Part shown: in pieces, positions 41,418 through 50,443 of the stretch
How the letters are laid out: each line of letters opens with the position of its first letter
How positions within the stretch are numbered: the stretch's first letter is position 1
Origin: Pseudomonadota bacterium
GTDB taxonomy: Bacteria > Pseudomonadota > Gammaproteobacteria > Xanthomonadales > Rhodanobacteraceae
Assembly (NCBI GenBank): GCA_018240565.1
Contig: JAFEFO010000010.1
Coordinates: forward strand, 1 to 51,598
Direction: 5' to 3'
Length of the DNA: 51,598 nucleotides
Notes under the pieces: generated by a model
Seen by the model: only the letters and a program-made list of their open reading frames with translations
Databases searched by the model: none
What the model was told of the DNA's origin: nothing
Translations under genes and position numbers: made by a program

Positions 41418-44030
41418 TCACCAACTCAAACCGCCGCTGCTGTCCACGCCATTGGCGAAGATCAAGTCGGCCTCGACGCGAATCAGGCGCAATTGCTGCG
41501 GCGCGGCCGCGAACGTTCCGCCCGTGCCATCCGGCTCGCCGGCCTGCGAGGCACGCAGGCCGCACAGGCCGGTATTCGTCAATACCAGCTTGCCGGCGCT
41601 GAACGTGCAGGTGCTCGGCGTCCAGGTATCGAACGCAACCGGCATTCCGCTGCTGGCGCTGGCGAACACACTTACATAGTTGCCGAAGCCCATGCGCGCC
41701 GATGGCGCAAACGCCACCGATTGCCCGATCTGAATCGACACGGGTACGTATTGATTGAGCGTGCCACCATTGCCGAGTTGGCCGTAGCCATTGCCGCCCC
41801 AGCATCTGAGCGCACCGGCCGTGGTCAGCGCGCAGGTGTGGATGCCGCCCGCCTCGATCGCCCCCACGCCGCTACCCAAGCCGGAGACGGCAACCGGTGT
41901 GCTTCTATCCGTGGTGCTGCCATCGCCGAGCTGGCCGGAGGAGTTCAAACCCCAGCATGTGAGCACACCAGCCGTGGTCAGCGCGCAGTTGTGGGCGGAA
42001 CCTGCCGCGATCGCCGACATGCCGCTGTTCAAACCGGAGACGGCGACTGGCGTGGTGCGGTTCGTGGTGCTGCCGTCGCCGAGCTGGCCGTTGGAGTTCC
42101 AGCCCCAGCATTTGAGCGCACCGGCCGCGCTTAGCGCACAGGTGTGGGAATAGCCCGCCGAGATCGCCGCCACGCCACTGCTCAACCCGGAAACCGCGAC
42201 CGGCGTGCTTCTACTCGTGGTGCTGCCGTCGCCGAGCTGGCCGGAGACATTGGAGCCCCAGCACTTGAGCGCGCCGGCCGTGGTCAGCGCGCAGGTGTGA
42301 CCTGCGCCTGCCGTGATCGCCGCCACGTCGCTGTTCAAACCGGAGACGGCGACTGGCGTGGTGCGGTTCGTGGTGCTGCCGTCGCCGAGCTGGAAGGCGT
42401 AGTTGTCGCCCCAGCACTTGACCGCACCGGCCGTGGTCAGGGCGCAGGTGTGTTCACGACCTGCCGCGATCGCCGCCACGCCGCTGCTTAAGCCGGAAAC
42501 GGCGACCGGCGTGCTGCGGTTCGTAGTACTGCCGTCGCCGATCTCGCCGAGTAAGTTGAAGCCCCAGCACTTGACCGCACCGGCCGTGGTCAGTGCACAG
42601 GTATGGTTAGAACCGGCCGTGATCGCCGCCACGCCGCTGCCCAAGCCGGAGACGACGACCGGCGTGGTTCTATCCGTGGCGCTGCCGTCGCCGAGCTGGC
42701 CGAAGTCGTTCCCGCCCCAGCACTTGACCGCACCGGCCGTGGTCAGGACGCAGGTGTGATGGCCGCCTGCAGCGATCGCCGCCACGCCGCTGCTCAAGCC
42801 GGAGACGGCGACCGGCGTGACTCTATCCGTGACGCTGCCGTCGCCGAGCTGGCCGTAGACGTTGTTGCCCCAGCACTTGACCGCACCGGCCGCGCTTAGC
42901 GTGCAGGTGTGGGAATAGCCTGCAGCGATCGCCGCCACGCCTTGTACCGGCAAGTAATTGACGCCATCGAGCACATTGACCGGCGTGTTGCTGTCCGATG
43001 TACTCGCATTGCCAAGCTGGCCGTTGGAGTTCGAGCCCCAGCATTTGAGCACAATGGCCGTGGTCAGCGCGCAGGTGTGATAGCCACCGGCAGCGATCGC
43101 CGCCACGCCGCTGCCCAAGCCGGAGACGGCGACCGGCGTGTCATGGTCCGTGTTGCTGCCGTCGCCGAGCTGGCCGGAGACATTGGAGCCCCAGCACTTG
43201 ACGCTACCGCCCGTGGTCAGGGCGCAGGTGTGATAGACGCCTGCAGCGATCGCCGACATGCCGCTGCTCAAGCCGGAGACGGCGACCGGCGTGGTGCGGC
43301 TCGTGGTGCTGCCGTCGCCGAGCTGACCGTAGTAGTTCCAACCCCAGCACTTGACCGCACCGGCCGTGGTCACGGCGCAGGTGTGATTGAAACCGGCGGC
43401 GATCGCCGCCACGTCACTGCCCAAGCCGGAGACGGCGACCGGCGTGCTTCTATCCGTGGTGCTGCCGTCGCCGAGCTGGCCGTTGCCGTTGTAGCCCCAG
43501 CATTTGACCGCACCGGCTGTGGTCAGGGCGCAGGTGTGGAAAGCACCTGCCGCGATCGCCGCCACGCCGCTGCCCAAGCCGGAGACGACAACCGGCGTGG
43601 CGCTGTTCGTGGTGCTGCCATTGCCAAGCTGGCCGAAGTCGTTCCTACCCCAGCACTTGACCGCACCGGCCGTGGTCAGGGCGCAGGTGTGATAGAAACC
43701 GGCGGCGATCGCCGCCACGCCGCTACCCAAGCCGGAGACGGCGACCGGCGTCGTTCTAGCTGCAGTACTGCCGTCGCCGAGCTGGCCGTAGCCGTTGTAA
43801 CCCCAGCACGTGACCGCACCGGTCGAGCTCAACGCGCAGGTGTGATAGCCCACCACAGCAACCTGGGTGACGGTTGCATCCAGCATGCTGGACGTTTGCG
43901 CCGCGAGCGGCGAGGCCATGGCCAGGCTCAACAACCAGGCCCAACCCCGGCGCCCGGCGACGGCGCGCAGGCAAGCGTCGATCCACGGACGCAACTGCGC
44001 GTTCGCGCTGGACATTGGCAGGTTTTTCAC
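41418..44030 (-). CDS. Exported RCC1-repeat protein (14 repeats)
   Basis: The GTG at 44030 has GGGGAG six bases upstream; the ATG at 44015 is an alternative. The product is about 870 residues with a signal peptide (WAWLLSLAMASPLAAQ). Fourteen repeats of about 51 residues follow, each close to VAAIAAG-x-x-HTCALTTAGAVKCWG-x-N-x-x-GQLGDGS, as in RCC1/BNR beta-propellers; 14 repeats could make two seven-bladed propellers. Nearly every repeat has two Cys (HTCAL and KCWG), suggesting one disulfide per blade. The tail ends DLIFANGVDSSGGLSW. Secreted RCC1 proteins are usually binding scaffolds; the target is unknown. Confidence 0.9.
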   Translation of the reverse strand: MKNLPMSSANAQLRPWIDACLRAVAGRRGWAWLLSLAMASPLAAQTSSMLDATVTQVAVVGYHTCALSSTGAVTCWGYNGYGQLGDGSTAARTTPVAVSGLGSGVAAIAAGFYHTCALTTAGAVKCWGRNDFGQLGNGSTTNSATPVVVSGLGSGVAAIAAGAFHTCALTTAGAVKCWGYNGNGQLGDGSTTDRSTPVAVSGLGSDVAAIAAGFNHTCAVTTAGAVKCWGWNYYGQLGDGSTTSRTTPVAVSGLSSGMSAIAAGVYHTCALTTGGSVKCWGSNVSGQLGDGSNTDHDTPVAVSGLGSGVAAIAAGGYHTCALTTAIVLKCWGSNSNGQLGNASTSDSNTPVNVLDGVNYLPVQGVAAIAAGYSHTCTLSAAGAVKCWGNNVYGQLGDGSVTDRVTPVAVSGLSSGVAAIAAGGHHTCVLTTAGAVKCWGGNDFGQLGDGSATDRTTPVVVSGLGSGVAAITAGSNHTCALTTAGAVKCWGFNLLGEIGDGSTTNRSTPVAVSGLSSGVAAIAAGREHTCALTTAGAVKCWGDNYAFQLGDGSTTNRTTPVAVSGLNSDVAAITAGAGHTCALTTAGALKCWGSNVSGQLGDGSTTSRSTPVAVSGLSSGVAAISAGYSHTCALSAAGALKCWGWNSNGQLGDGSTTNRTTPVAVSGLNSGMSAIAAGSAHNCALTTAGVLTCWGLNSSGQLGDGSTTDRSTPVAVSGLGSGVGAIEAGGIHTCALTTAGALRCWGGNGYGQLGNGGTLNQYVPVSIQIGQSVAFAPSARMGFGNYVSVFASASSGMPVAFDTWTPSTCTFSAGKLVLTNTGLCGLRASQAGEPDGTGGTFAAAPQQLRLIRVEADLIFANGVDSSGGLSW

Positions 44031-44194
44031 GAGCGACTCCCCAGTCGAAATGATCGCCGCCTGACGCGGTCGGCATGGTTCCGGCTGCGCGACACGTACT
44101 TGTGTCGCGCGGCGCGAGCGATGACCCATGGGAAGTAACGAGCGAGCCCGTGAAATCCGGCCACGGCGCCGTTGCGCGACCGCGACCGCGGCCG

Positions 44195-44785
44195 CTAGGA
44201 TTTTCCGAACAGCGCCTTGAGTTTCGCCAGCCATCCGGCTGGTGCCGCCGGCGCAGGCGGCGACACGCGCACGGGCGTGATCGCGGGTGAGCTCACGTAG
44301 GCAGCCGCAACCATCGGCTTGAGACCCAGCACGCTTGCCGCGGCGCGCGCGAGCGCTTGCGCCTGCGGATGCGCCGGCGCAGGCGATCGCCCGGCGCCCA
44401 GCAGTCGCGCCGCCTGCTGGGCGAGTTCGGCTTCCGGGCGCGGTTTGGACGCCTGGCCGAATGCGGCGTCGCGATTGGCGAAGATCGCGAACAACTTGCT
44501 GAATCCGGTCATGTCGAACACCTGGCGCACCGAGGCATTCAATCCGCACAATTTCAGTTCGCCTTTGCCGCCATCGAGCTTCTTGGCAAGCCCCAGCAAA
44601 ACACGCAGCCCAGCGCTGCTGACATAACCGATGCCGGTCAGGTCGAACAGGTAGCGGCTCTCGCCGGCGGCAAGCAGATCCTGCAGGACCAGTTCCACAT
44701 CCGCCGCGGTTTCGGTATCCAGGCGACCGGACAGCGCGAGGATGCGCACGCCGTCTTGTTGTTCCTGGGTGATCTGGATGGCCAT
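44195..44785 (-). CDS. STAS-domain protein (anti-sigma factor antagonist type)
   Basis: A 196-residue protein. Residues 1-110 are a STAS domain (RILALSGRLDTETAADVELV, RYLFDLTGIGYVSSAGLRVL), with the Ser of YVSSAGL at the usual phosphorylation site. The C-terminal 85 residues are Ala/Pro-rich and unusual, ending in a short cationic helix (LAKLKALFGKS) that might touch the membrane. In partner switching it would be phosphorylated by an RsbW-like kinase and dephosphorylated by a SpoIIE-type phosphatase; both types are encoded in this window. It lies between an FHA gene and the RCC1 gene on the same strand. Confidence 0.88.
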   Translation of the reverse strand: MAIQITQEQQDGVRILALSGRLDTETAADVELVLQDLLAAGESRYLFDLTGIGYVSSAGLRVLLGLAKKLDGGKGELKLCGLNASVRQVFDMTGFSKLFAIFANRDAAFGQASKPRPEAELAQQAARLLGAGRSPAPAHPQAQALARAAASVLGLKPMVAAAYVSSPAITPVRVSPPAPAAPAGWLAKLKALFGKS

Positions 44786-44901
44786 TCAAAGACTCCACTC
44801 CAAGCAACCGTCCATGGTGCGGCAACCGGCCCGGCCATCCCATAGCCGGGCGTTCGGCCTCGCGCGACATGCGTTTCATCGCATGTCGCAAGCACTCGAC
44901 C

Positions 44902-45873
44902 TCACCCTTCTCTGAACACGAACCGCGCCGCGCCGATCTGGATCACATCCTCGTTGGCGAGCGGGCGTTCGCGCACCTTTTCCGCATTCACGCGCGTGCC
45001 GTGCTTGCTGCCCAGGTCGACGATGGTGAAACCGCCCATGCTGACCACGATCTTGGCGTGCTTGGGATCGACCCCGGGCCCACCGATGCGCACGTCGTTG
45101 CCGGCGTCCGCGCCGATGTCGATGGGCTTGAGCGTGAGTGTGTACGTCTGCTTGCCGGCTTCCGGATTCTGGGGCACCAGGCGCGCGGCACGGAAAATCT
45201 GCGTCGCGCCGCCGGCCGCGGCTGGTGCAGGCGCCGCAGCGGGCGGGCGCGCGGGTTCGGGAATGTTGATCGCCGACATGGTCTGCGTCTTGTTCGGCGG
45301 CGCATCGCCGCCGACCACGCTGGCGACTTCCTGGGTGCGCGCCTGCGCTTCAGCCAGGTCCGCCATGGAGAACCGGTTGGTACCGCCGGCGTCGGCTTGT
45401 TCGAGTTCGCTTTCGCTGTGGAAGGCCTCGAGGAACCGCGCCTTCAATTCCAGCCCGCGTGCGCGCGCCTGGCCGCGTTCGGCGACGGTGGTCTCGATCG
45501 CCTTCATGCGCTTGCCGAATTCCTTGTCGTCGAATTCACCCAGCTGGTGGCGCAGCTCCAGCTCCTGCTGATCGAGCTTGACCGCTTCGTGATCGGCCTC
45601 GAAGCGTGCGAGCAGGGCGCGCAGGCGCGCGTACTGTTCGCGCGCGGCCTGCTTGAGCGGGGCGGCTTCCGTATCCAGCGCGGCAATGCGTTTTTCGTAG
45701 TCGGCGCGCACGCGCACGTAGACCGCGTCGGCGAAATTGGACTTCATCGCCGCCATCGATTTCAGGCGTTCGCTCAACTGGTCGTGCTCCTGCTTGAGCG
45801 TCTTGAGCGACTCGATCGCCGACAGGTCGATCGCCGACAACGCGCCCTGCCATTCGTTTTCGTTCGTGGCCAT
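44902..45873 (-). CDS. Coiled-coil protein with C-terminal FHA domain
   Basis: A 323-residue protein with a GAGGAAAG ribosome binding site. Residues about 20-150 are a long charged coiled coil (LKQEHDQLSERLKSMAAMKS, RGLELKARFLEAFHSESELE). A Pro/Ala linker leads to an FHA domain (about 230-320) with DIGADAGNDVRIGGPGVDPKH and VDLGSKHGTRVNAEKV. It should bind phosphothreonine proteins. It lies 13 bp after the cyclic-nucleotide/FHA gene, so they are co-transcribed. Confidence 0.87.
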   Translation of the reverse strand: MATNENEWQGALSAIDLSAIESLKTLKQEHDQLSERLKSMAAMKSNFADAVYVRVRADYEKRIAALDTEAAPLKQAAREQYARLRALLARFEADHEAVKLDQQELELRHQLGEFDDKEFGKRMKAIETTVAERGQARARGLELKARFLEAFHSESELEQADAGGTNRFSMADLAEAQARTQEVASVVGGDAPPNKTQTMSAINIPEPARPPAAAPAPAAAGGATQIFRAARLVPQNPEAGKQTYTLTLKPIDIGADAGNDVRIGGPGVDPKHAKIVVSMGGFTIVDLGSKHGTRVNAEKVRERPLANEDVIQIGAARFVFREG

Positions 45874-45886
45874 GCCGCTTTCCTCC

Positions 45887-46711
45887 TCAGGCGCCGATCA
45901 GTTCGACTTCGATCGAACCAAAGCGCAGTTTGTCGCCGGCCTTCACCGGCATGGCGACGCCGGTTTGCAGGCGCTCGCCGTTCAGATAGGTGCCATTGGT
46001 CGTGGCCGCATCCTCGCGCACCAGATACTGCGCGCCTTCGCGCAGCAACGTCGCATGGCGACGGCTGAGCGTGCGCTGCACGTCGTAAGGGCCCAGATCG
46101 ATTTCCGGCGTGGTGCCGGTCGCCGGATCCGGACGGCCGATCAGGAAATGCTCGCGCGTTGCATCCAGCGGGACAACCTGGTTCGCGGCGACCACGCGCA
46201 TGGCCAGTGCAACCGGCACGACGGGCTCCGGTTTGGGCGGTGGCGGTGGCGGTGGTGCCTCGACCGGCTTTGCCGGCGGTGGGGCGGCGGCTGGCTTGGG
46301 TGCCGGCGGCGCTGCCGCGGGCCTGGCTGGTGCCGGTGCCGGCACCACCGGTCGCGCCGCTTCGACCAGGCACGACTCCAGGTGGCACACGCGCGCGGCG
46401 AACTTGCGCAGCATGGCCACGCCGATGTCGGCATTGAGCCCGACCATCTCGGGCAAGGCCGAGCGCTCGATGCGCAAGAGGCGGCTGCGGACCTTGGCGA
46501 TGGCGCTCACGGTATGCGGTTGTTTGTCGAGCAGCGCCGCCTCGCCGCAGCAATCGCCCGGACCGAGCGATATCAACGCGTCGCCAGCCCCGGCGGGAAA
46601 CAGGTCGATCTGCCCGGATTCGATGATGTAGAGCTCGCCGCCGGCATCGCCTTCCTTGAACAAGGTGCTGCCGGCAGCCACTTCGACGAAAAGGTCTTTG
46701 CCCGAAGCCAT
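45887..46711 (-). CDS. Cyclic-nucleotide-binding domain plus FHA domain protein
   Basis: A 274-residue protein. Residues about 5-120 are a CRP-like cyclic-nucleotide-binding fold (STLFKEGDAGGELYIIESGQ, LGPGDCCGEAALLDKQPHTV); the phosphate cassette reads GEAALLDKQPHTV, close to that of cAMP/cGMP binders. No DNA-binding helix follows. Instead a long Pro/Ala/Lys linker leads to an FHA domain (about 180-270: LIGRPDP, RTLSRRHATLL, TTNGTYLNG). It may link a nucleotide signal to phosphothreonine binding. It is the first gene of the FHA-FHA-STAS run, divergent from the esterase gene. Confidence 0.88.
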   Translation of the reverse strand: MASGKDLFVEVAAGSTLFKEGDAGGELYIIESGQIDLFPAGAGDALISLGPGDCCGEAALLDKQPHTVSAIAKVRSRLLRIERSALPEMVGLNADIGVAMLRKFAARVCHLESCLVEAARPVVPAPAPARPAAAPPAPKPAAAPPPAKPVEAPPPPPPPKPEPVVPVALAMRVVAANQVVPLDATREHFLIGRPDPATGTTPEIDLGPYDVQRTLSRRHATLLREGAQYLVREDAATTNGTYLNGERLQTGVAMPVKAGDKLRFGSIEVELIGA

Positions 46712-46831
46712 GGTGTGCGTATCCGTGAGGCGGCCGCAGCGCGGCCGTCCGATTATGCCGATGCTTGCCCGCGCAAGGCAATTGCCTAGCCTTTCACACA
46801 ATCTTGCATGCGACCCGGCTAGATTGCACGC

Positions 46832-47719
46832 ATGTTGCGCGCCATTGGCCACATCCTGATCGCCACGGTGATGCTGCCCGGGCTTGCCGCGGCGGCGCAA
46901 AGCGTGACCTTGCCGGCCTGGGTCTGCACGCATCCGGATGCGATTTTCGTATCCGGTTTCGAGGCTGGCGAGATCGCGGTGCCACACTCGCCATCCAACG
47001 GCAGCGGCGGGGCGTATCCGGGCAACATCACGCGTGTCGTGAATGTGCCGGGCTTGGGCAACCAGACGTACTACCTGTATTTGCCGTCCGACTACACGCC
47101 TGCCCGGCCGTGGCCGGCCATCCTCGTCCTGCATGGGGCAGGCGGACCCGGCACCTCGGATTTCTACGCACAGCAGGTGCGGTCGGATTGGAGTTCGATC
47201 GCCGCCGCGCAGGAATTCGTGGTGATTTCCACGGTCGGCACCAATGCGAGTGGTGGCTGGTCACCGGGCAACGATATCCCGATCATGTCCGCGCAATTGG
47301 ACGACGCAGCCGCGAACTACAACATCGACGCCGATCGCATCTACCTGTGGGGATTCTCGGCCGGCGCCCACCTGGCGCATGCGCTGGGATTGAACAACAC
47401 CGACTATTTCGCCGCCTATGGCGTGAGCGCCGGTTCGCTCACCCAATACGCATGCAGTGACGACGGTTCTTTCCAACCCACCTGCAATGCCTTGCTGGGT
47501 GGCGCGCCGCGCAAGATTCCGGTGGATATCCATCTTGGAAATTCCGATCCGCTATACACCACCTACGGCGCCGGCAACGACCCGACCCGCTTCCAGAACA
47601 ACGGATGGGTGTTGAACCAGAACCTGTATTACACACTGTTCTCGGGCGGCCACGCCTACACCGTTCCGCAACTGGGCCAGATCTGGGGCAACCTGTGCCG
47701 CGCGGCGGCAATTCCATGA
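46832..47719 (+). CDS. Exported alpha/beta-hydrolase, PHB-depolymerase/esterase-like
   Basis: A 295-residue protein with a signal peptide (MLRAIGHILIATVMLPGLAA). After a short segment with DAIFVSGFEAGE, the hydrolase core shows the oxyanion strand LVLHGAGGPG, the nucleophile elbow WGFSAGAHLAHA (Ser of GFSAG), and GGHAYTVPQ near the end with the likely catalytic His. The layout is that of LpqC/PhaZ-type esterases, which cleave polyester or feruloyl-type esters outside the cell. Substrate cannot be fixed. Five cysteines suggest disulfides. It is divergent from the FHA operon and followed closely by another exported protein. Confidence 0.85.
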   Translation: MLRAIGHILIATVMLPGLAAAAQSVTLPAWVCTHPDAIFVSGFEAGEIAVPHSPSNGSGGAYPGNITRVVNVPGLGNQTYYLYLPSDYTPARPWPAILVLHGAGGPGTSDFYAQQVRSDWSSIAAAQEFVVISTVGTNASGGWSPGNDIPIMSAQLDDAAANYNIDADRIYLWGFSAGAHLAHALGLNNTDYFAAYGVSAGSLTQYACSDDGSFQPTCNALLGGAPRKIPVDIHLGNSDPLYTTYGAGNDPTRFQNNGWVLNQNLYYTLFSGGHAYTVPQLGQIWGNLCRAAAIP

Positions 47720-47768
47720 TGTGTTTTCCGTAAGGGTTTACGATAGCCATTGGGGCAGGGGGGAAGTC

Positions 47769-49865
47769 ATGTCGCGTTTTTTTGCCACGCTGCTCGCCGC
47801 GGCCGCGGTTGCGCAGGTTTCGAGCGTCCAGGCCGACACGTTGGTCTACGATGACGCGCTGGCGCCGGGCTTCGCCAACTATTCGTACAACGCCATGGTC
47901 AACCTGGCAGCTACGTCGCCGGTGCATTCGGGCATGCAATCGATCGCCTTCGCGCCGTCTGCATACGGCGCGTTCAAGGTGGCGAGCATGGCATTGCTCA
48001 ACACCGCGACAACGCCGCGCCTGCATTTCTGGTTTTACGGCAGCGTCGCGCAATGCCAGGCGCTATCGATCCTGCTCGAGCGAAATTTTTCCGGCATGGA
48101 TGGGCAAATCGGCACGACCGGCGCGCTTTCCGCCTACGTCAATTGCAGCGCGCTGGCCATGCCGCACTGGGTCGAAGTCACCGCCGACCTGACCGCGGCG
48201 CCGGTCGCGTATTCGGGCAATTTCGATCGCTTCTCGCTGTTCAACGGCAGCGGCGGCAACCCGGGCACGATGTACGTGGACGACATCGCCCTGCTCGCGC
48301 CGGCCAACGACCTGATCTTCCGCAATGGTTTCGAAGGCAGCGCCGTCCCGCCGCCAGCCTGCGGCATGACCATCCAGCACGGCGTCACCGTCACGCCCGC
48401 GCCTGGCGACGCGATGGTGAGCGACGTGTTCGACTGGTGCGATGCGTCGGGCAAGCCGCGCGAGGCGGTGCTGGCGCACAACGACCAGACCGGCGCCAAC
48501 GCCGGCGTCTACGCCAATCACGGCGGCTCGTTGCAGCAGTTCAGCTATCGCATGCCGGACAATTCCACGCGCACGGCCAGCATCACCACCTACGGCAATG
48601 GCGGCTACGGCGGGTTCGGCTATGTGGTGTCGCATTCGGCGTGGCAATCGGATGGCTATTGCAATGGCGACGATTCGCCGCTCGGCTACAGCTTCAGCGG
48701 AACCTGGTCGCGCGTATTTGAAGGGCGCCACCACGCGATCTTCCGCTTCCAGCAGAATTACCAGCGCCACTGCGGACCGAATCCGAATCCGCCCACGACC
48801 CTGGTGCCGGTGACGATCGACTGGATTTTTTCCAGTGGCCGCGACAACCCGGTGTGGGCGATCACCTACGACATGAGTGCGATCGCGCAAGACTTCCTGT
48901 TCGACGATTCGCGCGCACCGTATGGCGAACTCAATATCGACGGCAGTGGCGGCAACAACATCGACGGCGTGGCCTGGGGCGACCGCTATCAATTCACCAG
49001 CACCGGCGCGACACCGCTCACGCTGGCCAGTTCGTGGACGTGGTCGGCGCCCAATACCGTTCCGTTCGTCAAGGAATGGATCGCCAGCAGCAATGCGACG
49101 ATGGGCCTGGTGCAGACACAGACCATCGGCCAGCACGATGCCGGCGGCGGACGCAATCCCTATTATCTGGATGTCACCGCGTACTGGGGCAAGACCTCGG
49201 CCAACGGCAATGCCTGTGGCGCCGACAAGATGCCCTGCCCGGATGCGTGGCCCTACCAAGCCAATGCCTATTCCATCGGCGCTGGCGCGAATGCCAACGC
49301 ACGCCTGACCTGGGGCGCCCAGTACGGCTTTCTCGGGCAGGCAAGCTATGCGTCGAACCAGACCATCGTGCCGGATCCGGACAATGGACCCTATTTGTCC
49401 GGTTGGCCGCGCCAGAGCTATTCGGTTTATGTCGTGCTCGGTCCGCACAGCACGCTGCCGGTCGAAGCCCAGCGCGGCCAGGTCGAAAACGCACAGTCGC
49501 TGACGCTGAGTGCGAGCGTCGGCAGCGTGGCGACCACCGGCCCGGCCGGCGTCAATCGCATGGACACCATCTCCTATGCGCCAGCCGGCTACGATCCAAT
49601 CCGCGGCGCGCTGACCTTTGTGGGCGCATCCAACGCGCTGGATGCGAATATCGCCGTCGGCAATGGCAGCCTCACCAATCCGTTGATCATCGTGCGCGGT
49701 TACACCGGCGCGAACTATCCCGGGACGGTCAGACTCAACGGCACGGCCCTGGCCATGGATGCGGACTATTTCCCGTCCCTGCGCGGTGCTCCCGACAACG
49801 AATTGTGGATCACGCTCAACCGCAGCCTGATGGGAACGAACAACCGCCTGCAAATAACGCCATAG
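47769..49865 (+). CDS. Large exported protein of unknown function
   Basis: The ATG at 47769 follows GGGGGGAAG and gives 698 residues. A signal peptide (MSRFFATLLAAAAVAQVSSV) precedes a beta-rich domain of about 170 residues that resembles a carbohydrate-binding jelly roll (LHFWFYGSVAQCQALSILLE, MYVDDIALLAPAND), ending at DLIFRNGFEGSAVPPPACG. The remaining 500 residues are rich in aromatic residues, Gly and Asn (WIFSSGRDNPVWAITYDMSA, YWGKTSANGNACGADKMPCP) and belong to no family I know. It lies 49 bp after the esterase gene, so both may act on the same outside polymer. Confidence 0.8.
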   Translation: MSRFFATLLAAAAVAQVSSVQADTLVYDDALAPGFANYSYNAMVNLAATSPVHSGMQSIAFAPSAYGAFKVASMALLNTATTPRLHFWFYGSVAQCQALSILLERNFSGMDGQIGTTGALSAYVNCSALAMPHWVEVTADLTAAPVAYSGNFDRFSLFNGSGGNPGTMYVDDIALLAPANDLIFRNGFEGSAVPPPACGMTIQHGVTVTPAPGDAMVSDVFDWCDASGKPREAVLAHNDQTGANAGVYANHGGSLQQFSYRMPDNSTRTASITTYGNGGYGGFGYVVSHSAWQSDGYCNGDDSPLGYSFSGTWSRVFEGRHHAIFRFQQNYQRHCGPNPNPPTTLVPVTIDWIFSSGRDNPVWAITYDMSAIAQDFLFDDSRAPYGELNIDGSGGNNIDGVAWGDRYQFTSTGATPLTLASSWTWSAPNTVPFVKEWIASSNATMGLVQTQTIGQHDAGGGRNPYYLDVTAYWGKTSANGNACGADKMPCPDAWPYQANAYSIGAGANANARLTWGAQYGFLGQASYASNQTIVPDPDNGPYLSGWPRQSYSVYVVLGPHSTLPVEAQRGQVENAQSLTLSASVGSVATTGPAGVNRMDTISYAPAGYDPIRGALTFVGASNALDANIAVGNGSLTNPLIIVRGYTGANYPGTVRLNGTALAMDADYFPSLRGAPDNELWITLNRSLMGTNNRLQITP

Positions 49866-49925
49866 CCCCGCCTGCACGCCGCCGGCGGCGGCGGTGGCGA
49901 CGGGCGGGAAATACCCTGGATTCGG

Positions 49926-49955
49926 TTGCGGCGCCGATACGCTGCCCGCTATAAT
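49926..49955 (+). promoter_or_regulatory. Promoter of the ATP synthase operon
   Basis: A perfect TATAAT (49950-49955) is preceded at 18 bp by TTGCGG (49926-49931, 3/6). It lies 74 bp before the atpI start. No other promoter-like sequence is seen before atpB. Confidence 0.6.
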
Positions 49956-50029
49956 GCGCGGCCTTGTCCACCGGCCTGCCCGGCTTCGCCGCAAGGTGGC
50001 CGGAAACAAGGCCAAGGCGCATCGCTGCA

Positions 50030-50434
50030 ATGCAAAACTCCATCGCTGCCGGAAGGCGGCTCGCCATTCGCGTCGTCCTCGCGCAAGCGCTGGCGACGGT
50101 GCTGGTGGCAGCGGGTTTCGCCTGGCGCGGATGGCACGACGCGCTGGCGGTTTTGGCCGGTGGCGGCGTGGTGGTGTTGGGGACGGCCGTGCTGGCGTTG
50201 CGTCTGTTCGCCGGACCTCCGGCGGCGGCGGGAACGGTGCTGGCAAGGATGATCGTCGGCAACCTGTTGCGCTGGTGCGTGATCGGAGTCGGCCTTTATT
50301 TGGCGATGGTCACGGCAAGGTTGCCGGGTTTGCCCGTGTTGTGCGGGCTGATCGCGGCGCTGTTGCCGCAGTTGTTCGGGCTGCACGAAGGTCTCGCGCA
50401 GCGCAATCCGCCGGCGACGGCGGCGCAAAAGTAA
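50030..50434 (+). CDS. atpI: ATP synthase subunit I
   Basis: A 134-residue protein with four membrane helices (IRVVLAQALATVLVAAGFAW, AVLAGGGVVVLGTAVLALRL, WCVIGVGLYLAMV and LCGLIAALLPQLFGLHE). Position directly before atpB and size identify it as AtpI, which helps assemble the c-ring of the F0 sector. The sequence family is weakly conserved, so position carries much of the call. It ends 39 bp before atpB. Confidence 0.88.
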   Translation: MQNSIAAGRRLAIRVVLAQALATVLVAAGFAWRGWHDALAVLAGGGVVVLGTAVLALRLFAGPPAAAGTVLARMIVGNLLRWCVIGVGLYLAMVTARLPGLPVLCGLIAALLPQLFGLHEGLAQRNPPATAAQK

Positions 50435-50443
50435 ACCAATTGA

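Noticed and set aside
41780..43830. Regularly spaced repeats resembling a CRISPR array or satellite
   Set aside because: The period is about 153 bp and the repeats translate without interruption into RCC1 blades; there are no short repeats with unique spacers and no cas genes.
44040..44891. N-terminal extension of the RCC1 protein to over 1100 residues
   Set aside because: The extra part lies opposite its own neighbour in a shifted frame of the STAS gene; a ribosome binding site and signal peptide mark the true start at 44030 or 44015.
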